The translations under genes were made by a program, and so were the position numbers. 35,118 nucleotides of DNA from Clostridia bacterium (GTDB lineage: Bacteria > Bacillota > Clostridia > TANB77 > UBA1234), in the NCBI GenBank assembly GCA_017469465.1, contig JAFUGH010000067.1:1-35118 (forward strand). The letters run 5' to 3'. Positions within the stretch are counted from its first letter, which is position 1, and every line of letters begins with the position of its first letter. Below the pieces are notes generated by a model, which was not told where the DNA came from, did not search any database, and saw nothing but the letters and a program-made list of their open reading frames with translations. This document shows, piece by piece, positions 8,488 through 16,789 of this stretch.

Positions 8488-8709
8488 ATGAGTCGTGACA
8501 ATTATAACGATTTTACTGGTGGTGTTATTGACAATTGGGTTAATCGGAGCGAACGTGAACTAATTTCACTCGTCGCTAAAGATGTAGGTGTTTCAGAACA
8601 AGAGCTCGAAAGAAAAATCATTGAAGTAAAGCCAAAGCGGTATAAAAGAGAATTAACTTACTGGCAAGTATTAGGCATTGCGAATGTTATTAAAACTTTG
8701 AACTCTTAA
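8488..8709 (+). CDS. Small protein of unknown function with two in-frame CGG codons
   Basis: The 73-residue soluble protein has a strong promoter, an AGGAGGGG ribosome binding site 8 nt upstream and a downstream terminator, so it is almost certainly a real gene. I do not recognise the family. The middle (about 19-55) is predicted helical and rich in Glu, Lys and Arg; the end (YWQVLGIANVIKTL) is an amphipathic helix. Two in-frame CGG codons (8545-8547 after AAT, 8638-8640 after AAG) must be read as sense, because a +1 shift at either hits a stop within 7 codons. This makes it the key control for the CGG frameshift hypothesis, and possibly a gene whose yield depends on CGG decoding. Confidence 0.8.
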   Translation: MSRDNYNDFTGGVIDNWVNRSERELISLVAKDVGVSEQELERKIIEVKPKRYKRELTYWQVLGIANVIKTLNS

Positions 8710-8755
8710 CGAATTAGTAAATGCAATATGAATCATGAAAACCTTTTTAGAAAAC

Positions 8756-8799
8756 AAAAGACAAAAGAAATGAGATTTCAATTCTTTTGTCTTTTTATT
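8756..8799. terminator. Bidirectional terminator between the small gene and uvrB
   Basis: A perfect 14-bp stem (8756-8769 with 8782-8795, AAAAGACAAAAGAA type) is followed by a T-rich tract. It serves the convergent small gene and uvrB. Confidence 0.85.
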
Positions 8800-8803
8800 T
8801 TGT

Positions 8804-10757
8804 TTAAATAAATTTTTCTAATTCCTTAATTTGATCACGAATCTTTGCCGCTTCTTCAAATTCCATTTTTTGAGCATGCTCTAGCATTTTATCTGTTAAG
8901 CTATTAATTAATTCTTTAACATCTGTGTTCTTATCTATATGATAAGTTTCTTGTGCTTCTTCCACAATCGTTGCTTTAATATCTTCGCGAATATCCTTGT
9001 GAATCGTTTGCGGAATAATGCCATGTTCCTCATTATATGCCATCTGAATTTTTCTTCTTCTATTAGTTTCCTTAATCGCTTTCTCCATGGAATCTGTTAA
9101 CTCATCAGCATACATGATAACTTTACCATTGGCATTTCTTGCAGCACGTCCTATTGTTTGGATTAAAGAACGTTCGCTTCGCAAAAATCCCTCTTTATCC
9201 GCATCCAAAATGGCAACGAGAGACACTTCTGGTAAATCCAAACCTTCTCTTAAAAGATTAATTCCAACTAACACATCATACTTTCCTTGGCGTAATTCTT
9301 TTAGAATTGTTAATCTATCTAATGTATCAACATCTGAATGCATATAGGTAACCTTGATGTTAATTTCTTTCAGATATGCTGTTAAATCTTCTGCCATTTT
9401 CTTCGTAAGTGTTGTAACAAGTACCCTTTCACCTTTCTCTGTTGTCTCTCTTATTTGTTCGATCAAGTCATCCACTTGATTGTCTTGTGGTCTCACTTCA
9501 ATTTTCGGATCTAGAAGTCCGGTTGGTCGAATGATTTGTTCTGCTACTTGTACTGCATGATTTGCTTCATATTCAGCAGGTGTTGCACTAACAAACACCA
9601 CCTGGTTGATTTTATTTTCCCACTCTTCAAAAGTAAGTGGTCTATTATCAAATGCAGAAGGAAGCCTAAATCCATAATCAACTAGTGTTGTTTTTCTTGC
9701 TCTATCTCCATTATACATTGCCCTAACTTGTGGAATTGTTACATGTGATTCATCTATTATCATTAAATAATCTTTTGGTAAATAGTCTAGAAGTGTATAT
9801 GGTGCACTTCCAGGAGCACGTCCACTAATATGTCTTGAATAATTTTCTATTCCCTGGCAAAAACCTGTTTCTTTCATCATTTCAATATCGAAATTTGTCC
9901 TTTGCTCAATACGTTGTGCCTCAATTAGTTTCTCATTATCCTTAAAATATTTTATCCTTTCTTCTAGCTCTTGCTCAATTGTTATAATTGCTCTTTGCAT
10001 TTTTTCTTTTGATGTTGCATAGTGTGAATTAGGGAAAATTAGCACATGATTTCTTAAAGCTATTTTTTGTCCTGTTAAAGGATTTATTTCTGAAATTTTT
10101 TCAATCTCATCTCCAAAAAATTCCACGCGAATTGCTTTTTCATTTTCATTCGATGGATAGATTTCTACCGTATCCCCCTTTGCCCTAAACTTTCCACGAA
10201 CAAATTCTAATTCATTTCTATCGTATTGTCTTTCAATTAAAGTTCTAAGTAAATTATCCCTACCAACTGTCATTCCTGGTCTTAAAGAAATAGTAAGTCC
10301 ACTATAGTCTTCAGGGTCACCTAATCCATATATACAAGAAACACTGGCTACAATAATGACATCCTTTCTTTCAAAAAGTGATGCGGTTGCAGAGTGTCTT
10401 AATTTATCTATTTCTTCATTCACAGCAGAATCTTTTTCGATATAGGTATCCGTTTGTGGCATATATGCTTCTGGTTGATAATAATCATAATAAGACACAA
10501 AATACTCAACAGCGTTCTCAGGAAAGAACTCTTTGAACTCTGAATATAACTGTCCTGCCAATGTTTTATTATGTGCTAAAATTAACGTCGGCTTTTGAAC
10601 TTGCTGAATAATATTTGCCATGGTAAACGTTTTACCACTTCCGCGTAACCCCTAAAAGTGTCTGTGCTCTATCTCCTTTTTTAATTCCATCCACTAACTT
10701 TGCAATCGCCTCTGGTTGATCTCCCGTCGGCTCAAAGCTAGAATGTAGCTTAAACAT
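8804..10757 (-). CDS. uvrB: Excinuclease ABC subunit B, expressed through a +1 frameshift at CGG
   Basis: UvrB is the damage-verifying helicase-like subunit of nucleotide excision repair. Translation starts at ATG 10757 after AGAGGTGA and gives 38 typical residues ([20 protein letters not shown] onward). The frame then meets CGG at 10643-10641 and would stop two codons later. Skipping its C restores TGSGKT, the Walker A motif, and 612 further residues. These include the beta-hairpin ([11 protein letters not shown]), the DESH box ([13 protein letters not shown]), helicase motifs V and VI ([24 protein letters not shown]) and the C-terminal UVR domain. The total of about 650 residues is full length. 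Everything but the single extra base is intact. Confidence 0.9.
10641..10643 (-). other. +1 frameshift site 2: ACG CGG A in uvrB
   Basis: This is the only in-frame CGG in uvrB. Reading resumes at GGA (10642-10640), the first Gly of GSGKT. An AGGGG lies 5 nt upstream of the CGG, similar in position to the Shine-Dalgarno stimulator of the prfB +1 frameshift. It also encodes the conserved Leu-Gly-Val, so it may be coincidence. Confidence 0.75.
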
Positions 10758-10776
10758 AAATTTCACCTCTCGCCCT

Positions 10777-10805
10777 ATTTTACCACACGCTTCTTTCGAA
10801 AACAA
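10777..10805 (-). promoter_or_regulatory. Candidate promoter of uvrB
   Basis: On the minus strand TTGTTT (10800-10805) and TAAAAT (10777-10782) are separated by 17 bp, with a TG one base before the -10. No LexA-like operator was recognised nearby. Confidence 0.5.
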
Positions 10806-10855
10806 GCCATTGGCATTACTTACTCATTCGCGCGAAAAGGTGCTCTATTTGTGTG

Positions 10856-11131
10856 CTATTTATCATCATAAATCCTCATCTGATATGGAGTAGAATATTC
10901 ATCAAAAAACTCTATTCCAACCGGTAGTCCTATAGTTTTATTTTTAAAAACTTTTTCGGATGAATTTTTTGCTTTAACGAAATCAGTTGCATAAGCTTCA
11001 TCTTCATAAACATATACACTACACTCCGTACTTTCCAAAGAAAACCTTGAAGAGAAATTTACTGATGGCGTCCTAAATATTCTCTTTTGATTGTTTTTAT
11101 CTAAATATTCTATATAAAGAACATTGGTCAA
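10856..11131 (-). CDS. Soluble half of a probable split membrane protein
   Basis: The 91-residue beta-rich sequence (LYIEYLDKNNQKRIFRTPSVNF; CSVYVYEDEAYATDF) resembles the soluble domain of DUF3592-type membrane proteins. The listed TTG start has only a weak ribosome binding site. The frame is open further upstream (VGWDSITYSPEGD, still beta-like), overlapping the end of the next gene upstream by about 60 nt. The two frames therefore look like one gene broken by a +1 shift in an A-rich stretch near 11170-11200. No CGG is present there, so this is a different kind of break, or two translationally coupled genes. Confidence 0.5.
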   Translation of the reverse strand: MTNVLYIEYLDKNNQKRIFRTPSVNFSSRFSLESTECSVYVYEDEAYATDFVKAKNSSEKVFKNKTIGLPVGIEFFDEYSTPYQMRIYDDK

Positions 11132-11138
11132 ATCGCCT

Positions 11139-11414
11139 TCAGGCGAATACGTTATTGAATCCCAGCCAACAATGTTGCTTTTCTTTGATTTCTTTTATTC
11201 TTTTTAATTCTTTCTTATGTAAAAGAATTATTAGATATACAAGAATAATCCAAAATAAGCTACCAAATATTAAGCTAAATATATAATCAAACAAATTAAA
11301 TTTACCTTCTATTATTGCAGGAAATTCAAAGAACAAAGAGCCTACTAAGAATATAGGAATAAGAATTCTAGGTATTCCCCATTTATCTTCAGATTTATAA
11401 CATAATTTTTTCAT
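11139..11414 (-). CDS. Two-TM small membrane protein, probably the N-terminal half of a split gene
   Basis: The 91-residue protein has two hydrophobic segments (about 15-30 and 45-68) and a basic tail (LLHKKELKRIKEIKEK). The start has AAGGAGA. The last ten residues diverge in character, and the +1 frame continues as the soluble domain encoded at 10856-11131. Domain order (two TM then a beta-rich cytosolic or extracytoplasmic part) supports one original gene of about 190 codons. I do not recognise a specific family. Confidence 0.55.
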   Translation of the reverse strand: MKKLCYKSEDKWGIPRILIPIFLVGSLFFEFPAIIEGKFNLFDYIFSLIFGSLFWIILVYLIILLHKKELKRIKEIKEKQHCWLGFNNVFA

Positions 11415-11508
11415 GATTAGTTATCTCCTTTATTAATCTTTTAACATATTATGATTGTATCATAAATTCCACACAATAACCACTATTCAGTTTATATTTA
11501 TATAATCA

Positions 11509-11542
11509 AAAACCTACTAAACAATTATGTTTAATAGGTTTT
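11509..11542. terminator. Terminator hairpin after the 11550 gene
   Basis: A 14-bp stem with one mismatch (11509-11522 with 11529-11542; AAAACCTA / TAGGTTTT) lies just downstream of the minus-strand stop at 11550. Confidence 0.6.
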
Positions 11543-11549
11543 CTCATTT

Positions 11550-11927
11550 CTATTTGATATTAATATGAAGCTCCACTACGTTAGGGGCATACTTACTGAA
11601 CTCTGCAATAAATCCTTCTTCAGAATTAATATAATTTTTTAAACTTATTAAAAAATCATACGGATAAATAGGTTCTTGAAAAGGCACAATCAATTCACCA
11701 GAAGCACGATACCAATCACATAAACCATATACTTCAATTGTATATCTTTTTCCTATTCTGTCTCCTGCATATATTTCTACTCCATCGAAATCATCCTTTT
11801 TGGTTGCTTCATCCAAAATGTTTAAAATTCTTTCAAAAACTTGAAGAATTTCATTGCCAGTACGACTATCTCTAAACTCCCGCATTTTATCAATTCTTCT
11901 TCTTCGAACTTCTTGTGCGAACTCCAT
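11550..11927 (-). CDS. Hypothetical protein with one in-frame CGG
   Basis: This is a soluble protein of 125 residues. The N-terminus is a very basic helix (EVRRRRIDKMREFRDSR); the rest alternates strands and helices with aromatic residues (EVYGLCDWYRASGELIVPFQEPIYPYDFL). The ATG at 11927 has AAGGAGG 8 nt upstream; the upstream start at 11963 has none. No family recognised. An in-frame CGG at 11882-11880, after ATG and before GAG, must be read as sense (Arg in KMREF), since a +1 shift terminates after about 20 codons. It lies in an accessory-looking region between uvrB and the phosphodiesterase. Confidence 0.65.
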   Translation of the reverse strand: MEFAQEVRRRRIDKMREFRDSRTGNEILQVFERILNILDEATKKDDFDGVEIYAGDRIGKRYTIEVYGLCDWYRASGELIVPFQEPIYPYDFLISLKNYINSEEGFIAEFSKYAPNVVELHINIK

Positions 11928-12052
11928 AAACAATTTCCTCCTTATTAAAGAAAATGAATTCACATAGCAATATTTTTTGCTATCAATATAACATAATCAC
12001 CATCAATTTACAATAAGTTTTGAGGAAAATGCTTTTTCATTTTTGGTGCATA

Positions 12053-13153
12053 CTAAATTACAATAAGTGGTACCAATATTTCATCATCCATATATCCCGC
12101 ATGATGAGATTTAAATTCTTTGTCATATTTAGATAAAAGGACTTTGTTAGTTTTGGCTATTGCTAAATAATCTCCCAATGCATCTCTAAAAATTGGATTT
12201 TCTTCTCCATCCCCAAATAATTTACTCTCAATTACATCTTTTTTTGTATGCAGGTCATAATATTCTGAAAACTCTTTTTGAAACAACTTTTCAAATTCAT
12301 CCTTCTTTTCTTCTTTTACAAAGAACGCTGTAGCTCTTGGCTCTATAGCTGTTTCTCTTTCTAAACATTCTAAAATTTTCGGATAATTCTCCAAATGAAT
12401 ATTCTCCACTGGTATATGTCCGTGGTCTGCGACAACAAAAATAACTGTATCTTTTAATTTTGGGGCAAGTCTTTCAACCATAATGTTCCTATAGCGAATC
12501 ATATCACGAATTTGCTTACAATAAGTTCCCTTTTCGTGCATTGAATGGTCTGGTTCATCATCATACGCGTAGATATATTTCTTTCCTTCCATATTACATA
12601 ATTTAACAATTCTCTCAAACATTTCATCTACATCTTCATATGCATCATCACCAAATGGAAATAAGCCATATCCTTTATCCTCTCCCCTTAGGTTGATTTC
12701 TTCAGTAATACTTCTCGTTTTCATATATTTTGCTTTATAGTTTATAGCTTCTTCCAGTGGTGTTTCTGTTTCATCACCTTTTTCAACACCATAAAAAGCA
12801 GTTACAATCTTATCTATCCCTTTTAAATACATGTTCCAACCAAGCATTCCGGTCTCAACAGGATTTAATCCCGTTAATATCGAAGTTGTTGCAGCAACAG
12901 TAGTTGCCGGAAATACTGTCGTGATTGGTTTTAGCCTATGTCTAATCAAAAAAGAATCACTTGGAAGAATTTTATCAATAATATTTGAGCCCATTCCATC
13001 AAAAAGGATGGTTACTACATTTTTTGGTTTTCTTTCTTCTAAAATTTTATCAATGTAATCTAACGTATTATGCTTATATTCTAAATTAAAATATTTTCTA
13101 ATAGAACATGCTAAATTGGTTAAACATTCTTGATAATCATTCTTTACTTTCAT
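12053..13153 (-). CDS. Type I phosphodiesterase / nucleotide pyrophosphatase family protein
   Basis: The 366-residue protein belongs to the alkaline phosphatase superfamily. It shows the first metal-binding Asp (TILFDGMGSN), the nucleophile region (TVFPATTVAATTSILTG), a second metal site (DEPDHSMH), VADHGH, and the final His motif (KSHHAGYMDDEI). No signal peptide is visible, so it is probably cytoplasmic. Such enzymes cleave phosphodiester or phosphomonoester bonds, but the substrate cannot be read here. ATG at 13153 with AAGGTGATG upstream is preferred over the upstream candidate at 13183. Confidence 0.85.
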   Translation of the reverse strand: MKVKNDYQECLTNLACSIRKYFNLEYKHNTLDYIDKILEERKPKNVVTILFDGMGSNIIDKILPSDSFLIRHRLKPITTVFPATTVAATTSILTGLNPVETGMLGWNMYLKGIDKIVTAFYGVEKGDETETPLEEAINYKAKYMKTRSITEEINLRGEDKGYGLFPFGDDAYEDVDEMFERIVKLCNMEGKKYIYAYDDEPDHSMHEKGTYCKQIRDMIRYRNIMVERLAPKLKDTVIFVVADHGHIPVENIHLENYPKILECLERETAIEPRATAFFVKEEKKDEFEKLFQKEFSEYYDLHTKKDVIESKLFGDGEENPIFRDALGDYLAIAKTNKVLLSKYDKEFKSHHAGYMDDEILVPLIVI

Positions 13154-13193
13154 TTCATCACCTTCCCACACATATTTTATCATTTAAAAACAT

Positions 13194-13236
13194 AGAACAC
13201 AAGGTATCATTCTTTATCTTGTGTTCTTTTATTTTT
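13194..13236. terminator. Terminator hairpin between integrase and phosphodiesterase
   Basis: A perfect 10-bp stem (13194-13203 with 13218-13227; AGAACACAAG / CTTGTGTTCT) is followed on the plus side by T-rich sequence and on the minus side by T5 after 3 bases. It separates the integrase gene from the phosphodiesterase gene. Confidence 0.6.
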
Positions 13237-13301
13237 TATTTTTAATTCATATTATGAGCACTTAAAATTTATTTTTGATGATTCTTGTAAGTGTCTACCA
13301 A

Positions 13302-14246
13302 TCATATTTTTTCAAGAAATTTCTTTTTTCTTTCAAAAGACGAATGTACATATTTGTTCAGCGTCATTTCTATCGTTGCATGGCCTAAAATCTCGCTTAA
13401 ACTTTTCGTATCCATTCCAACTTCAATACAATTCGTTGCGAAAGTATGTCTTAATATATGAAACTTATAGTGGTTTTTTATTTTACTTTTTCGTAAAATT
13501 TTTTTAAAATAATCTCGGTATATCCTTGGTTCAATATGTAGTTCGGAACTTCCTGTCAAAAAAAAATCATCCTCATGATGATCTTTTTCTATTTCTTTCA
13601 ATATATTATATAACTTATTTGAAATAGGAATATTTCTTATGGATGTTCTTGTCTTTGGTTTATCTATTACTACTTTCGTTTGTTTCAAATCTTCATCATA
13701 GATTCTTTGTAATGTATTTCTAATTCTTATTTCTCTTTTTTCTAAATCAATATTGTTCCACTTTAATGCACATATTTCCCCAATACGTAAACCAGTACTT
13801 AAACAAATAAAAATTCCAATACTTCTTAAAGAGTTTTCTTTCAAGCAATATACTCTCATTCTATCTTGTTCATTCTTATTTAAAATAATTATTGGTTCTT
13901 GTTCTAATTTAGGCACTTTTATTTGTTGTATTTTTATATTGTAACCATAATTCGCATTGGCATACTCTAATATAGATCTTAAAATGATTATAATGTCTCG
14001 AACTGTTTTTGTACTCAACTCTTGTGATAATTTTTCTATTAATTCGTTATAGTTTTTCTTCTCCATACTTTCTATTGAATCATCACCGAGTTCACCAATA
14101 AGATACTTTTTTATGACATATCGATAATGGGAAAAGGTAGATTCTTTTACTTCTTTTTTCCTATCACGTAGCCACTCTTTTACAACTATGCCAAAAGTTT
14201 CCTCTTTTAAATCTTGCTTTTTTTCTTCATTTTTAACTTTATTCAT
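13302..14246 (-). CDS. Tyrosine site-specific recombinase (integrase family)
   Basis: This is a 314-residue recombinase. Numbering from the upstream GTG at 14255, the SAM-like core-binding domain covers about 20-105 and the catalytic domain 125-317. The catalytic set is Arg157 (STGLRIGE), Lys near 201, His266-x-x-Arg269 (HILRH), His292 (LGHAT) and nucleophile Tyr302. The ATG at 14246 is preferred because GGAG lies 8 nt upstream. No excisionase or phage genes adjoin. It lies directly downstream of the BspA-like gene whose upstream region carries two inverted recombinase-type sites, so a role in inverting that promoter is plausible but unproven. It could also be a relic integrase of a mobile element. 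Confidence 0.9.
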   Translation of the reverse strand: MNKVKNEEKKQDLKEETFGIVVKEWLRDRKKEVKESTFSHYRYVIKKYLIGELGDDSIESMEKKNYNELIEKLSQELSTKTVRDIIIILRSILEYANANYGYNIKIQQIKVPKLEQEPIIILNKNEQDRMRVYCLKENSLRSIGIFICLSTGLRIGEICALKWNNIDLEKREIRIRNTLQRIYDEDLKQTKVVIDKPKTRTSIRNIPISNKLYNILKEIEKDHHEDDFFLTGSSELHIEPRIYRDYFKKILRKSKIKNHYKFHILRHTFATNCIEVGMDTKSLSEILGHATIEMTLNKYVHSSFERKKKFLEKI

Positions 14247-14350
14247 TTTTATCACTCCTTTTCTTTTATGAATTTATCATAAACTTTAGGAAAGAAAAAA
14301 AGCCATTCGGCTGAATGACTTTTAATATTATTTCCACCTTTACACCTCCA

Positions 14351-14387
14351 CAATGGGCAGTGCCAAAAACTCCGTCCCCATTGGCAT
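14351..14387. repeat. Degenerate internal copy of the dispersed repeat unit
   Basis: TGCCAA (14361-14366) pairs with TTGGCA (14381-14386) around CTCCGTCCCCA. This is the same hairpin plan and loop motif as the units in the terminal repeats. It sits just past the stop of the surface-protein gene, where it might also act as a transcription barrier. A separate weak hairpin (CATTC/GAATG) lies at 14302-14322. Confidence 0.65.
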
Positions 14388-14390
14388 CAA

Positions 14391-16469
14391 TTATATTTCT
14401 GTTACAGTTTTTGTGCCACAGCCAGAAAACATCTCCGTGGTGTCTACTCCATCATTTATAATCCATTTGTTTTTATCTACTTTTATAATAGTCAATTTAC
14501 TATCAATGTAAAACATTCTATTCATCTCTGTTACCCTATTTGTATTAAAACTGGTTAAGTCTAAACTTGTTAAATTTCTACATCTATTAAACATACCTTC
14601 CATCGTTGTTACATTACTTGTATCAAAATGACTCAAATCTATACTTGTTAAACTATTACAGTTATAAAACATATAATACATCAGTGTTACATTACTTGTA
14701 TCAAAATGACTCAAATCTAAACTTGTTAAACTGCTACAGTTATAAAACATAGTTCGCATAATTGTTACTTGACTTGTATTAAAATGACTCAAATCTATGC
14801 TTGTTAAACTATTACAGTTATAAAACATAGCTTGCATACTTGTTACTTGACTTGTATCAAAATGACTCACATCTAGACTTCTTAAACTACTACAGTTTAA
14901 AAACATACTATACATCGTTGTTACTTTACTTGTATCAAAATGACTCAAATCTAAACTTGTTAAACTACTACATCTATTAAACATACTTTGCATCGTTGTT
15001 ACTTTACTTGTATTAAAATGACTCACATCTAGACTTGTTAAACTACTACAGTTATAAAACATACCTTGCATACTTGTTACTTTACTTGTATCAAAATGAC
15101 TCACATCTAGACTTGTTAAACTATTACAGTTATAAAACATACCTTGCATACTTGTTACTTTACTTGTATCAAAATGACTCACATCTATACTTGTTAAACC
15201 GCTGCAGTCATTAAACATAGAGTACATCGTTGTTACTTTACTTGTATCAAAATGACTCACATCTAGACTTGTTAAACTACTACAGTTATAAAACATACAA
15301 TACATACTTGTTACTTTACTTGTATCAAAATGACTCACATCTATACTTGTTAAACTACTACATCTATTAAACATACTTTGTATCGATGTTACTTTACTTG
15401 TATTAAAATTGCTCACATCTAAACTTGTTAAACTACTACATCTAAAAAACATAGAATACATACTTGTTACTTTACTTGTATCAAAATGACTCAAATCTAA
15501 ACTTGCTAAACTACTACAGTCATAAAACATACAATACATACTTGTTACATTACTTGTATCAAAATGACTCACATCTATACTTGTTAAACTACTACAACTA
15601 CGAAACATATTTTTAGTATTTTTTACTTTACTTGTATCAAAATTGCTCACATCTAAACTTGTTAAACTACTACAACTATAAAACATATTTGCCATATTTG
15701 TTACTCTACTCGTATCAAAATTATTAAAAATAATTGATGTTAAATTTGTAAAGTTTCTAAAATAGCTAGAAGCATTTGCATTAACATAAATTGGATTTGG
15801 TGATACTACCGTTAAATGATATCCTCTATTTTCATCGCCTACTACATACGCAAGAATTTTAGAACAATTTTCATTATCTTGTATTTCCCACTTTTGATCA
15901 TCCGATACACCTGCTAGCGTTGAAGGGAATTCCTCCTGCTCAAAGACAATTTTGGTTATCTTAGTTCTGATATTTTCTTGCCAAAACGCATAATTATCTT
16001 TTCTTGCCATCATAACTGCTTCGCCTTTATACTTAGCATAAATCACAATATCTTCTGTAACAGGTGAACTAAAATCATACGCATATTCTGTGTAAACTGG
16101 CTCTTCTTCCGTTCCACTCTCTTGTAAATAATACCATCCATCAAAATCCACCCCGGTTTTAATTGGATCACTCGGCTTATCTACCAGTTGCCCTGGTATT
16201 ACATCTACATTTGTTTCTTCACTTCCATTGTTAGCATTAAATGTTACTGTGCAATATTCTCCAATATAAGTTGACGTTGCTCCTAATGACTGTGCTATTT
16301 GCACGGCATTTGGAACATCCTGTGCATATACTTGTTGAATTTTCTCAATTGATTTCGTTTGTCTATTGTAGGCACTTGCACTTCTTGCGTATAGTAAGAT
16401 TCCATACAAAGAAAATATTAGCATGGTAAAAAATGCGGTCATGGTTAATGAGCCTCTATTATTTTTCAT
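14391..16469 (-). CDS. BspA-like leucine-rich repeat surface protein (DUF285)
   Basis: The 692-residue protein is anchored by an N-terminal transmembrane segment (about 8-28). A Listeria-Bacteroides (InlB B-type) repeat follows at about 75-145 (VTFNANNGSEE, DPIKTGVDFDGWYY). About 16 tandem 26-residue repeats (consensus MFYNCSSLTSLDVSHFDTSKVT) fill roughly 235-640. The repeats are BspA-like and typical of adhesion or host-matrix binding proteins. At DNA level they are nearly identical 78-bp units, prone to copy-number change. No LPXTG or C-terminal anchor is present. ATG at 16469 with GGAGG is the start. The gene lies downstream of an apparent invertible promoter and is probably OFF in this assembly. 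Confidence 0.9.
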   Translation of the reverse strand: MKNNRGSLTMTAFFTMLIFSLYGILLYARSASAYNRQTKSIEKIQQVYAQDVPNAVQIAQSLGATSTYIGEYCTVTFNANNGSEETNVDVIPGQLVDKPSDPIKTGVDFDGWYYLQESGTEEEPVYTEYAYDFSSPVTEDIVIYAKYKGEAVMMARKDNYAFWQENIRTKITKIVFEQEEFPSTLAGVSDDQKWEIQDNENCSKILAYVVGDENRGYHLTVVSPNPIYVNANASSYFRNFTNLTSIIFNNFDTSRVTNMANMFYSCSSLTSLDVSNFDTSKVKNTKNMFRSCSSLTSIDVSHFDTSNVTSMYCMFYDCSSLASLDLSHFDTSKVTSMYSMFFRCSSLTSLDVSNFNTSKVTSIQSMFNRCSSLTSIDVSHFDTSKVTSMYCMFYNCSSLTSLDVSHFDTSKVTTMYSMFNDCSGLTSIDVSHFDTSKVTSMQGMFYNCNSLTSLDVSHFDTSKVTSMQGMFYNCSSLTSLDVSHFNTSKVTTMQSMFNRCSSLTSLDLSHFDTSKVTTMYSMFLNCSSLRSLDVSHFDTSQVTSMQAMFYNCNSLTSIDLSHFNTSQVTIMRTMFYNCSSLTSLDLSHFDTSNVTLMYYMFYNCNSLTSIDLSHFDTSNVTTMEGMFNRCRNLTSLDLTSFNTNRVTEMNRMFYIDSKLTIIKVDKNKWIINDGVDTTEMFSGCGTKTVTEI
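14560..15710 (-). repeat. 78-bp tandem repeats inside the surface-protein gene
   Basis: Units recur every 78 bp, for example AGACTTGTTAAAC at 15031 and 15109, and encode the 26-residue leucine-rich repeat. Several neighbouring units differ by only a few bases. They keep the reading frame, so unequal recombination would change repeat number without breaking the protein. Confidence 0.9.
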
Positions 16470-16587
16470 TTGTTTCCTCCTTTGTTTTTCCTTATAACAA
16501 TTTCGCATATAATTTTGTTGCAGTACATTCGTAGTGGCGAACCATGTTCGCCACATGTTGTCCAAATACTTAATTATGTTTCTTTTT

Positions 16588-16614
16588 CATCTTTAAGTAA
16601 GTAACTTAAAGATG
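16588..16614 (+). repeat. Left recombinase-type inverted site
   Basis: Arms of 11 bp (CATCTTTAAGT and ACTTAAAGATG) surround an asymmetric centre AAGTA. This matches the plan of a tyrosine-recombinase core site, two inverted binding arms with a short asymmetric spacer that sets orientation. Confidence 0.75.
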
Positions 16615-16653
16615 TATCTTCCATATTACTTTATGCTAAAAAACACATAAATA

Positions 16654-16692
16654 AAGCCAATTTCAATACTTTTTTTGTACTAAAATTGGCTT
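16654..16692 (-). terminator. Hairpin inside the invertible segment
   Basis: A perfect 10-bp stem (AAGCCAATTT at 16654-16663 with AAATTGGCTT at 16683-16692) has a 19-nt loop. On the minus strand it is followed by a T-rich tract. It may terminate the ccdA-thioredoxin transcript before it reaches the surface-protein gene. Confidence 0.5.
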
Positions 16693-16746
16693 CAATCATT
16701 CATTATTCAATTCATAAAATAATTTTAATAAGAGCTCTATTTTTTA

Positions 16747-16775
16747 TTGAAATTTCCGTATATGTATGATATATA
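16747..16775 (+). promoter_or_regulatory. Promoter inside the invertible segment, pointing away from the surface-protein gene
   Basis: TTGAAA (16747-16752) and TATATA (16770-16775) are separated by exactly 17 bp, with TG at 16767-16768 in the extended -10 position. The predicted start near 16782 is 8 bp before the right inverted site. No comparable promoter was found on the minus strand of the segment. Confidence 0.7.
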
Positions 16776-16789
16776 AAAAATATATGAAA

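Noticed and set aside
8545..8547. CGG reassigned to another amino acid instead of frameshifting
   Set aside because: Reassignment changes a residue but cannot restore reading frame. It may still apply to the four unshifted CGG codons.
10641..10643. Sequencing or assembly indels as the cause of all five breaks
   Set aside because: None is in a homopolymer of four or more, they are on both strands, and all are the same trinucleotide. Raw reads are still needed to be certain.
14560..15710. CRISPR-like array of regularly spaced repeats
   Set aside because: The 78-bp units have no distinct spacers and encode an uninterrupted 26-residue leucine-rich repeat.
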